Below, piece after piece: positions 1 to 5,650 of a stretch of 9,063 nt of DNA (position 1 is its first letter; each line of letters opens with the position of its first letter). Made by a program: the position numbers and the translations under genes. Location: the NCBI GenBank assembly GCA_026992705.1, contig JALWYT010000026.1, positions 1 to 9,063 on the forward strand, read 5' to 3'. Origin of the DNA: Thiotrichaceae bacterium. GTDB taxonomy: Bacteria; Pseudomonadota; Gammaproteobacteria; Thiotrichales; Thiotrichaceae. The notes beneath the pieces are model-generated. The model did no database searches. It was not told where the DNA came from and worked only from the letters and a program-made list of their open reading frames with translations.

Positions 1-4
1 CATT

Positions 5-658
5 ATGAATGAAAAAGTATTAATTATTGATGATCACACCTTATTTCGTGCAGGCTTAGAAGACCTATTAGTTCGTCGAGGGATCGAAGTAGTTGCTGCT
101 GTTGGCAGTGGTCAAGAAGGTTTAAAGTGTGTCAGTGAACTTAAGCCAGATATTGTATTGTTGGATATGCGTATGCCTGAAATGGGGGGGCTGACAGTAT
201 TAAGTCAATTAAAAAAAGCCTATTCATCACTACGGGTTGCCATGCTGACTACTAGTAACAACGAAAGCGATATAGTCGAAGCCTTACGCAGTGGAGCACA
301 AGGTTACTTACTCAAAGACATGGAACCTGATGAATTAGTCGTCGCACTACGATCAATCATCGCAGGTGAAACCGTGGTTGCCCCTGAATTAGCTCCCATC
401 CTCGCAAAGGTTGTACGAGGAGAAGCCATCCCCGATGAAAAAGAAGTCAACCCATTCTCAAAACTTACACCGCGTGAATATGAAATCCTGACCTTATTAG
501 CAGAAGGGCAAAGCAATAAAGTCATCGCAAGAAATCTGGGCATATCCGATGGTACAGTAAAATTGCATGTTAAAGCCATCTTGAGAAAATTAGAAGTCAG
601 CTCACGCATCACAGCCGCTGTCATGGCTGTTGAAGCAGGAATCAAACGTAAATCATAA
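5..658 (+). CDS. NarL/FixJ-family response regulator (REC + LuxR-type HTH)
   Basis: A 217-residue two-component regulator of normal length for the NarL family. The receiver domain covers about residues 1-120: the acidic pair is D9-D10, the phospho-acceptor is D54 in VLLDMRMP, the switch threonine is T82 and the conserved lysine is K104 in GYLLKD. A linker (about 121-152) leads to a LuxR-type helix-turn-helix at 154-215, starting LTPREYEIL, with recognition helix SDGTVKLHVKAIL. The motifs YLLKDMEP and the SN after T82 resemble NarL itself, so a nitrate, redox or sulfur-related signal is possible, but the sequence does not show the ligand or the kinase. The ATG lies four bases from the window edge, so its ribosome site and any upstream sensor kinase cannot be seen. 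The rhodanese gene follows after 20 bases and is probably cotranscribed. Confidence 0.93.
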   Translation: MNEKVLIIDDHTLFRAGLEDLLVRRGIEVVAAVGSGQEGLKCVSELKPDIVLLDMRMPEMGGLTVLSQLKKAYSSLRVAMLTTSNNESDIVEALRSGAQGYLLKDMEPDELVVALRSIIAGETVVAPELAPILAKVVRGEAIPDEKEVNPFSKLTPREYEILTLLAEGQSNKVIARNLGISDGTVKLHVKAILRKLEVSSRITAAVMAVEAGIKRKS

Positions 659-678
659 ATATTGAGGGGGAATAAAAC

Positions 679-1143
679 GTGAAGACGTTTAATCAATTAA
701 TTGCCGACGCACTGCCTGCGATAAAAGAAATATTTCCATGGGATTTAGAAGAAATGCTAGAAGAAAATCCCGACCTAATGCTAGTCGATGTACGAGAAGC
801 CGACGAATTTGAATTCGGACACATCAAAAACTCACTATCCGTCCCCAGAGGTATCTTAGAAACCGCCTGCGAATGGAACTACGCCGAAACCATCCCCACC
901 CTAGTCAAGGCTAGAAAAGATCCTGTCATCGTAATCTGCCGCTCAGGCAACCGTAGCGTACTCGCCGCCTACACCATGCACCTACTCGGCTATGAAAATG
1001 TCTATTCCCTAAAAACAGGCGTAAAAGGTTGGAACGACTCAGACGCTCCCCTATTCGACAAAAACGGTAACGAAGTTGACCCCGATGAAGCCGATGCCTT
1101 CTTTAATCCACCGATTTCTAAGGAGCAATTGGCTCCTGTGTAA
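679..1143 (+). CDS. Single-domain rhodanese-like sulfurtransferase
   Basis: A 154-residue cytoplasmic protein with one rhodanese domain at about residues 22-127. The N-terminal CH2A-like motif is LVDVREADEFEFGHI. The active-site loop is CRSGNRS with catalytic Cys87, and the C-terminal hallmark is YSLKTGVKGWNDS. The family moves sulfane sulfur through a cysteine persulfide; the six-residue loop fits sulfurtransferase rather than phosphatase activity. The start is a GTG (679) preceded by a strong GAGGGGG site at 664-670, eight bases away; no better start exists. About 20 residues before the domain (FNQLIADALPAIKEIFPW) are not part of the usual fold and may bind a partner. Codons are noticeably rich in C-ending forms and CTA leucine compared with the AT-rich neighbours. 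Its place behind a NarL-like regulator suggests a role in sulfur or redox response, which is inference. Confidence 0.92.
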   Translation: MKTFNQLIADALPAIKEIFPWDLEEMLEENPDLMLVDVREADEFEFGHIKNSLSVPRGILETACEWNYAETIPTLVKARKDPVIVICRSGNRSVLAAYTMHLLGYENVYSLKTGVKGWNDSDAPLFDKNGNEVDPDEADAFFNPPISKEQLAPV

Positions 1144-1210
1144 AGTGATTAGATAGCTTTAAGGTGCTATGGAAAACTGGATTTGGCTAGGTTTCTCATT
1201 ACATCATTAA

Positions 1211-1228
1211 ATAGAATAATTATTCTAT
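1211..1228. repeat. 18-base perfect AT-rich palindrome (possible operator)
   Basis: ATAGAATAATTATTCTAT reads the same on both strands over 18 bases with no spacer. It lies in the 156-base gap between the rhodanese gene and the decayed antitoxin, about 72-89 bases before the antitoxin start region. It is not followed by a T tract, so it is not a standard terminator. Toxin-antitoxin operons are usually controlled by binding of the complex to palindromes near their promoter, so a relic operator is plausible. In AT-rich DNA such palindromes also occur by chance. Confidence 0.4.
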
Positions 1229-1299
1229 CTCAAATTGATGAATAATTTAGCTCAAATCAGCTATTATTAATGGTGAATTAGGCGGAAAGTGAGAGATAA

Positions 1300-1550
1300 A
1301 TGTAAAACCAATTGAGCATAGTTATATAGATGGAAGAATTACAATTGACCCTGATTTATGTAATGGGAAACCAACAATACGAGGGAAGAGGATAACAGTT
1401 CAAACAATTGTTGAGTTTTTGAGTGCAGGAGAAACAAAGGAAGAAATTTTAAAGCAATATCCATCGCTTGAAGAAAAAGATATTTATGCTTGTTTATCAT
1501 TTGCAAGTAAGTTGATGAGCAATAAATATATTCTTCAAGAAACAGCATAA
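1300..1550 (+). pseudogene. DUF433-family antitoxin, start codon out of frame
   Basis: Reading from 1305 gives about 81 residues typical of DUF433 proteins: PIEHSYIDGRITIDPDLCNG, then KPTIRGKRITVQTIVEFL and the C-terminal pattern EEKDIYACLSFASKL. DUF433 proteins are small DNA-binding antitoxins usually paired with DUF5615 PIN-like toxins, and such a gene follows here after six bases. The natural start, the ATG at 1300 with a purine-rich AGTGAGAG behind it, runs straight into TAA and is out of frame with the body by one base (deletion) or two (insertion). The in-frame stretch back to a TGA at 1290 contains no ATG, GTG or TTG; only ATA or ATT could serve. I therefore call it broken at the start. 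A sequencing error of one base would also explain it. Confidence 0.7.
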
Positions 1551-1556
1551 AATGAA

Positions 1557-1900
1557 ATGTATTTAATAGATGTAAATTTGCCAAGTCGCTTTTCAATTTG
1601 CTCTAGTGCTATAAGGTATGAGCATGTTATTCATATAAATGATGAGATGAAATGAAAGATAGTGAGATTTGGGAATATGCAAAGCTGAATAAGCTTACAA
1701 TTGTCACAAAAGATGCAGGTTTTTCGGATATGATAATGCTCAATGATCCACCACCAAGAGTGATTCATATCAAACTTGGAAATATGAAAATAAAAGAGTT
1801 TTACCAAAAAATATCAGCTATTTGGGCTGATGTTTGCTCAATGAGTAAAGAATATAAACTGGTTAGGGTTTATTCTAAACATATTGAAGGGATTGATTGA
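1557..1900 (+). pseudogene. DUF5615-family PIN-like toxin, frameshifted by a 5-base duplication
   Basis: The N-terminal part starts at ATG 1557 (MYLIDVNLPSRFS, with the conserved Asp of the PIN fold at residue 5) and runs to a TGA at 1653. The rest continues in another frame to 1900: DSEIWEYAKLNKLTIVTKDA, then the conserved PPPRVIHIKLGN. At 1641-1650 GATGA occurs twice in tandem. Removing one copy restores a continuous 112-residue reading frame (HINDEMKDSEIWEYA), the usual length of DUF5615 VapC-like nucleases. The family motif normally reads KDADF; here it is KDAGF, so an acidic metal-ligand residue is also replaced. The partner DUF433 gene just upstream is broken too. The 82-codon segment 1652-1900 has its own ATG but lacks the N-terminal strand and first catalytic Asp, so it is unlikely to be active. 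Confidence 0.8.
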
Positions 1901-1951
1901 ATTAGTAAAAATATATCCTCTCCATACTGTATATTTCCCGAGTAAATAAGA

Positions 1952-1969
1952 GCGGGATTTTACTCCCGC
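1952..1969 (-). terminator. Hairpin terminator of the DJ-1-family gene
   Basis: GCGGGA (1952-1957) and TCCCGC (1964-1969) form a six-base GC-rich stem with a six-base loop, 25 bases after the stop of the minus-strand DJ-1-family gene. On the minus strand it is followed by TCTTATTTACT, a weak T-rich tail; on the plus strand no T run follows. It is therefore best read as a minus-strand terminator. It also lies between the plus-strand toxin remnant and that gene, so it may help in both directions. Confidence 0.55.
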
Positions 1970-1993
1970 AAGAATCGAATAAAAGATAAGCTT

Positions 1994-2551
1994 TTATCTC
2001 ACCAAAGGCTCCTCAACTTGCTGGCGGGCTTCTTTGCCAAGTAGTTTTTCAATTAAGGTTAGGCTGAAATCCATTGCTGTTCCCGGTCCTCGGGAGGTGA
2101 TGATATTACCATCGACTTCGACGGCAGCTGCACCGAGTTTTACTTTTGAGGTATCAATTTGAGAGAGTGAGTTGGGGTAGGCGGTTAGCTGTTTGCCGTC
2201 TAATACGCCATTATTAACTAGCACTTTGGGAGCGGCACAAATAGCAGCAATGGCTTTGTTTTCGTCATTGTGGCGAGTGATAAGCTCGTGAATTCGTGGG
2301 TCAGCGTTGAGGTTATCAGCTCCCGGTAAGCCGCCCGGGAGGACGATTAAGTCAAATGATTGTTCCATGACTTTATCTAAAGTGGTATCTGCAATAATAA
2401 CGGTTTGACGAGCACAGTGGACGGGTTCGTCAGTTAAACTGGCGGTAATGACTTCGATATTGGCTCGACGTAGTAAATCAATAATGGTTACGGCTTCTAG
2501 TTCTTCACAGCCTTGAGCTAATGGGACGAGTACGCGAGGTGTGTTTGCCAT
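1994..2551 (-). CDS. DJ-1/PfpI-family protein (YajL-like)
   Basis: A 185-residue cytoplasmic protein of the DJ-1/ThiJ/YajL branch of the class I glutamine amidotransferase-like fold, near the usual length (about 185-197). The nucleophile-elbow motif is AAICAAPKVL with Cys105, the acidic partner is E19 in GCEELEAVT, and the C-terminal SRGPGTAMDFSLTLIEKLLG is the family signature. The position of human DJ-1 His126 is Tyr125 here (TAYP), which fits the bacterial YajL branch that lacks this histidine. Family members are linked to oxidative-stress protection, chaperone activity and disputed deglycase or glyoxalase activity; the exact reaction is not readable from sequence. The start ATG has a clear AGGAG site about seven bases upstream. 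It stands alone between convergent and divergent neighbours, with its own downstream hairpin. Confidence 0.93.
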   Translation of the reverse strand: MANTPRVLVPLAQGCEELEAVTIIDLLRRANIEVITASLTDEPVHCARQTVIIADTTLDKVMEQSFDLIVLPGGLPGADNLNADPRIHELITRHNDENKAIAAICAAPKVLVNNGVLDGKQLTAYPNSLSQIDTSKVKLGAAAVEVDGNIITSRGPGTAMDFSLTLIEKLLGKEARQQVEEPLVR

Positions 2552-2610
2552 GACTTTCTCCTAAGTGATATTGAGATAATTTGTTTTTGTAGAATAGCCT
2601 AAATATACTG

Positions 2611-2772
2611 TAAGTAGGAGTGTATAATTAATTTAACAAGAGTTGCGAAGAATATTTTTTGCTAGTCAAGTCATTGTCGAAGAAGCATAGTTGAGCTACG
2701 CGGCTGAGAGAATGGCTTGACTAGCGGAAAATAGACCAGCAAATTGTTAAATTAATTGTGCATTCCTACTTG
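2611..2772 (+). repeat. 162-base long imperfect palindrome with two nested stems
   Basis: The outer arms are 2612-2639 and 2744-2771 (28 bases, three mismatches, plus a T-G pair at 2611/2772). The inner arms are 2653-2675 and 2711-2733 (23 bases, three mismatches). TTGC (2643-2646) can pair with GCAA (2739-2742) in between. The apical loop is 2676-2710. On the plus strand all six arm mismatches are G-T pairs (2620/2763, 2623/2760, 2625/2758, 2659/2727, 2660/2726, 2671/2715), so a plus-strand RNA would form an almost unbroken hairpin; a minus-strand RNA would have A-C mismatches instead. No target-site duplication is visible at the ends. Options are a MITE-like non-autonomous element, a structured leader RNA for the following genes, or an independent non-coding RNA. 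TATAAT in the left arm (2623-2628) is a -10-like match on the plus strand, without a convincing -35. Confidence 0.85.
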
Positions 2773-2808
2773 AGCATTGATTTAAACAAAGATATTAGGA
2801 ATAAAACT

Positions 2809-3006
2809 ATGATGCTACTGAGTGAATATTTGCTAAAAAATGGTGATAATATTACCTCATTTGAGGCGTTGAAAGCGGGTATCCAGAAGGAGGCGGTTGA
2901 AACAGGGCAGATCTATTTTCAGGTTGATATTGAGCCGCCGGCTTATGATGATCGCCCATCAGATTGGTATGATCAGTTAGAATTAGCCTTTGAATCTGCG
3001 AGGTAG
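2809..3006 (+). CDS. Small protein of unknown function, upstream partner of the Cas6-like gene
   Basis: I do not recognise this 65-residue protein. It is acidic and soluble, without a membrane segment or cysteines. An N-terminal helix (MMLLSEYLLKNGDNITSFEA) and a middle helix rich in K, Q and E are followed by a loop IEPPAYDDRPSDWYDQLE and a short C-terminal helix. I chose ATG 2809 because a TAGGA site lies at 2796-2800, eight bases upstream. A GTG at 2758 in the same frame would add 17 residues, but it falls inside the right arm of the long palindrome and has no ribosome site. The next gene starts three bases after the stop, so the two are almost certainly cotranslated. The context suggests a partner or regulator of the Cas6-like nuclease; this is inference. 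Confidence 0.75.
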   Translation: MMLLSEYLLKNGDNITSFEALKAGIQKEAVETGQIYFQVDIEPPAYDDRPSDWYDQLELAFESAR

Positions 3007-3009
3007 TTT

Positions 3010-3699
3010 ATGTTTTGGGAAGAAGAGGAAGATAAGACATTACCCTATCAAGCCCCTGATGATGTGATTGATTTAAGCTTTTCAATGCAATGCAAAGAAC
3101 TGCCGATTGATCATGCTTGGGCGTTGTCGCAGGCGATTGTTAAAGAACTGCCTTGGATGGAAACGGAGAAGCTTGCAGGCGTGCATCAAATCCATGTGGC
3201 TGAATCAGGTAATGGTTGGGAGCGACCTGAAAACTCTGAGGAAGAAACCTTAAAGCCTTCGCATCGTACAAAATTGGTATTGCGTATTCCTAAAACTCGC
3301 ATTAAAGATGCAGAAACCTTGGTGGGTAAAACGATTAGCATCGCAGGTTACCCATTGACCATTAAAAAACCACGCAAAAAAACCTTGGTTAATTCTTCCG
3401 TTATTTTTGCTCGTTATGTCTTGTCAAGTGATGATGAAGATGAGAATAGCTTTTTAATGAGAATGGCGGATGAGATTAAGTCGATTACCGGTGAAAAAGT
3501 TAAAAAAATGATGTGTGGTAAGACGTATAAAATAAAAACACCGGATGGTGACTTATTAACACGTCATTTAATGATTGCTGAACAGAGTAATGATTCATCG
3601 ATACAGCTACAGCAATATGGTTTAGGAGAGGGAAGGATACTTGGTTGTGGAATTTTTTTACCACATAAAGGAATTCGTTCACTTAAACCAATGGAATAA
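3010..3699 (+). CDS. cas6: Cas6/Cmx6-like CRISPR RNA endonuclease (stand-alone)
   Basis: A 229-residue RAMP-fold protein resembling the Cas6/Cmx6 family (subtype I-MYXAN). The first ferredoxin-like domain starts with VIDLSFSMQCKELPIDHAWA; His35 sits at the head of the first helix, where Cas6 enzymes often carry the catalytic histidine. The middle holds LRIPKTRIKDAETLVGKTIS and a basic run KKPRKKT (about 119-125). The C-terminus carries the glycine-rich RAMP loop GLGEGRILGCGIFLPHKGI (204-222). Cas6 cuts within repeat hairpins of precursor CRISPR RNA. No array, spacer-repeat pattern, cas1, cas2 or effector gene is visible within the window on either side. It follows the 65-codon gene by three bases, and a hairpin closes the unit downstream. 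The acidic N-terminus (MFWEEEEDKT) is unusual. The family call rests on recalled motifs, and the substrate is unknown. Confidence 0.78.
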   Translation: MFWEEEEDKTLPYQAPDDVIDLSFSMQCKELPIDHAWALSQAIVKELPWMETEKLAGVHQIHVAESGNGWERPENSEEETLKPSHRTKLVLRIPKTRIKDAETLVGKTISIAGYPLTIKKPRKKTLVNSSVIFARYVLSSDDEDENSFLMRMADEIKSITGEKVKKMMCGKTYKIKTPDGDLLTRHLMIAEQSNDSSIQLQQYGLGEGRILGCGIFLPHKGIRSLKPME

Positions 3700-3740
3700 C
3701 TATTATTAATGAAATTGTTATTTAATTTATGGATTTATGT

Positions 3741-3760
3741 TTCAGCGTTACTACGCTGAA
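3741..3760. terminator. Hairpin between convergent genes
   Basis: TTCAGCGT (3741-3748) and ACGCTGAA (3753-3760) form a perfect eight-base stem with a TACT loop. It lies 41 bases after the Cas6-like gene and 11 bases before the stop of the convergent minus-strand run. On the plus strand GGTTTTG follows, giving a short T tract; on the minus strand only scattered T residues follow. It probably serves as a terminator for the plus-strand unit and may act in both directions. Confidence 0.6.
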
Positions 3761-3771
3761 GGTTTTGATAA

Positions 3772-4314
3772 TTAAGGTAGAGGAAAGAACTGATCAATTG
3801 GTTTTGCTACTTCATGTAAAGATTGTGAGACATTACTGATGGAATAATTTAAATGTCCGAAGTATTGATTGATTATTGTTGCATTGTAGCGTATCCATTG
3901 AGTATCTTGTGCTAATTGATGAGTCTGTTTAGATATGGAGTAGATACTATTAACAATTCCACTTGTACTTTTTCCCATACTATTGATATTAGTTGACATA
4001 AGGTTGACATAGCTAATATTTTGACCAACCTCGTCAACAGAAAATGTAATGATATCCATACTATCGCGTAAATCAGCCATTTGTTTTTTGATGGTATTCA
4101 TACTTTCAACAGAGTGTGAAACACCTTTATTAAAAGCAATGAAGTAGTAAAAAATTGTTAATACAATTATAGAGCCTAGAAGTGTAAATACGGTAATAAC
4201 ACGATTAGTTCCTGCAATACTTTGTTGAGTCATATTTTTTTGTATAGCGGCTTCATCAGCTAACTCTTTTAGGCAGAGAGCAATGTCTGCTAAATGCTTT
4301 TCTGTTATCTGCAT
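3772..4314 (-). CDS. Single-pass membrane protein with extracytoplasmic coiled coil (second of two)
   Basis: I do not recognise a named family. The 180-residue protein has a cytoplasmic N-terminus of about 38 residues, one membrane helix at about 39-61 (VITVFTLLGSIIVLTIFYYF) and about 115 residues predicted outside. The outer part has regularly spaced I, V, L and M as in a coiled coil (about 66-140). It ends KPIDQFFPLP, echoing the C-terminus of its upstream neighbour, which ends KPFKRF then NNINPFN. Both share size, topology and heptad-like MxxI spacing, suggesting paralogues or a hetero-oligomeric pair. It lies eight bases after that gene and has no clear ribosome site, so translation is probably coupled. 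It is the last gene of the run that begins with the DUF3144 gene. A role in the envelope or at the division site is suggested only by its neighbourhood with zapD. Confidence 0.85.
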   Translation of the reverse strand: MQITEKHLADIALCLKELADEAAIQKNMTQQSIAGTNRVITVFTLLGSIIVLTIFYYFIAFNKGVSHSVESMNTIKKQMADLRDSMDIITFSVDEVGQNISYVNLMSTNINSMGKSTSGIVNSIYSISKQTHQLAQDTQWIRYNATIINQYFGHLNYSISNVSQSLHEVAKPIDQFFPLP

Positions 4315-4322
4315 AATAATTT

Positions 4323-4886
4323 TTAATTAAAAGGGTTTATATTATTAAAACGTTTAAATGGCTTGATTGATTGCTTCATATCTTTATTAACAGAGGTTAG
4401 TGTATTATCTAGTGCTTGTACCTTTCCAGAGACTTGCCCTAATGTTTTTTGTAAAAAATAAATTTCTTGGCTGATTGTATTCATATTGTTTGAAATTATT
4501 TGGATATTGTCATCCATTGTTGCAACATTACTATCAATTGTATCAATAGATTGACTCATAGTAGGAAGTTCACTCATATATGATTCAACACTTTGCATTA
4601 CTAATGCAATATTATCCATACTAACCTGTACTGCATGAGCTTCATTTGAGATTGTATCAAGTGTATTAGTTAATGTATTAACTTGATTAGTTAAGATAGA
4701 AAGCAGATACAAAATAAATAGTAATGCAATTGTTAAACCAATCATTAATGAACGAATTAAAGTACGAACACGCACTGCAATTCGCCGCTGTGACTGGCTA
4801 TAAGTTTGGATGGTAAACTTTAAGTTTTGTAAGGCTTCTTTGAAGTCATCATCTTGTATATCTTGTTGTTGTGCTGAAGTGTTCAT
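4323..4886 (-). CDS. Single-pass membrane protein with extracytoplasmic coiled coil (first of two)
   Basis: I do not recognise a named family. The 187-residue protein starts with a polar cytoplasmic segment ending in a basic stretch (RRIAVRVRTLIR, 34-45), then one membrane helix at about 46-66; the basic residues place the N-terminus inside. The remaining 120 residues are rich in N, S, T, D and M with hydrophobic residues at heptad-like spacing (MDNIALVMQSV, MDDNIQIISNNMNTISQEI), as in a long coiled coil. A short basic, aromatic tail KPFKRFNNINPFN ends the protein. Its ATG directly abuts the TAA of zapD (TAAATG), so it must be translated in step with zapD. The next gene encodes a protein of the same layout. 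The composition resembles parts of methyl-accepting proteins, but no signalling domain is present. A division- or envelope-related role is inferred from position only. Confidence 0.87.
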   Translation of the reverse strand: MNTSAQQQDIQDDDFKEALQNLKFTIQTYSQSQRRIAVRVRTLIRSLMIGLTIALLFILYLLSILTNQVNTLTNTLDTISNEAHAVQVSMDNIALVMQSVESYMSELPTMSQSIDTIDSNVATMDDNIQIISNNMNTISQEIYFLQKTLGQVSGKVQALDNTLTSVNKDMKQSIKPFKRFNNINPFN

Positions 4887-5648
4887 TTAAAAGCTACATA
4901 AAGTGAGTTTGAATTCAATATCTTCCATAATCTGCTTACCACGTTCTTCTAAACTTATTATTTCAACAAAGCGAACAGAAAAGCGTTGTTTACCTGCACT
5001 GATTTCAGGGTAATAATCAACATTATCAGGAATTTCAACACGTAATAATTGACAAGCAGGTTTTTGTGATAAGGTGGCTTGATAAAAACCATTTTTAGCG
5101 GTTGTTTGTTCTCCTCGAGAGCAGCCACGAATTAATAATAAAATCACTTGTACCGCTTCATTGGCAATACGATAAGGTTCAACAAGATAGCTTAAATCTT
5201 TAATTCTGGCACTAGCAGGCTTATTTAACCAGAATTGTAACATGGGTATATCAAAGCCATTAATACCACCGGGTAAATTAGAACGTTGCCGAAGTATATT
5301 AAAAAAGCTATGCGTTTTAAGGCGTTGCCCTAATGGACCATTAAGAGCATAAAGCTTGGTATTAACACTACTTAGAGTGGCTAGAATATCATCTTCAGTT
5401 GCAGTATCAATCATACCATTTTCACGACGATATTTAACGACTAGTGCTTGGCGATCAATTTCTTTTAAAATTTCACTTTTTAGATCAAGTCTAGCGGCAA
5501 GATTATAAAGCTCAAGTAAAATTAGTAGGCTCGCTTCACTACTCTCTCTTTGTTCATCACGAATATGAAAATTAAAACGACGAACTAATTGTTCAAGCCG
5601 TAATAAAACGCGAGTTTTCTCATGTAATGGTTGTTCATATATGGTCAT
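4887..5648 (-). CDS. zapD: Cell division protein ZapD (DUF1342/YacF)
   Basis: A 253-residue cytoplasmic protein matching ZapD in length (about 247) and signature. The N-terminus YEQPLHEKTRVLLRLEQL corresponds to the FEHPLNEKMRTWLRIE region of the E. coli protein. Further matches are EILKEIDRQ (59-67), LRQRSNLPGGINGFDIP (119-135) with WLNKP, NGFYQ (186-190) and YPEISAGKQRFSVRF (213-227). ZapD binds the C-terminal tail of FtsZ and bundles protofilaments at the Z ring. The gene follows coaE by two bases, the same order as coaE-yacF in enterobacteria, which supports the call. No strong ribosome site is visible, so coupling to coaE is likely. Here it is followed not by yacG but by two unknown membrane coiled-coil genes. 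Confidence 0.95.
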   Translation of the reverse strand: MTIYEQPLHEKTRVLLRLEQLVRRFNFHIRDEQRESSEASLLILLELYNLAARLDLKSEILKEIDRQALVVKYRRENGMIDTATEDDILATLSSVNTKLYALNGPLGQRLKTHSFFNILRQRSNLPGGINGFDIPMLQFWLNKPASARIKDLSYLVEPYRIANEAVQVILLLIRGCSRGEQTTAKNGFYQATLSQKPACQLLRVEIPDNVDYYPEISAGKQRFSVRFVEIISLEERGKQIMEDIEFKLTLCSF

Positions 5649-5650
5649 AA

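Noticed and set aside
304..696. 130-codon minus-strand frame across the response regulator
   Set aside because: It is the antisense of a clearly recognisable NarL-type gene, shows no family motif and has no ribosome site.
1153..1170. ATAGC/GCTAT stem just after the rhodanese gene as its terminator
   Set aside because: The stem is five AT-rich bases with an eight-base loop and no T run, too weak to call.
1339..1596. 85-codon minus-strand frame over the antitoxin remnant
   Set aside because: The plus strand carries clear DUF433 family sequence over the same bases; the antisense frame has no recognisable features.
2611..2772. CRISPR array or insertion sequence at the long palindrome
   Set aside because: There are no regularly spaced direct repeats, no transposase frame and no visible target-site duplication; only a single inverted structure is present.
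2758..2808. GTG start that would lengthen the small gene before the Cas6-like gene
   Set aside because: It lies inside the right arm of the palindrome and lacks a ribosome site, while ATG 2809 has TAGGA at the right distance.
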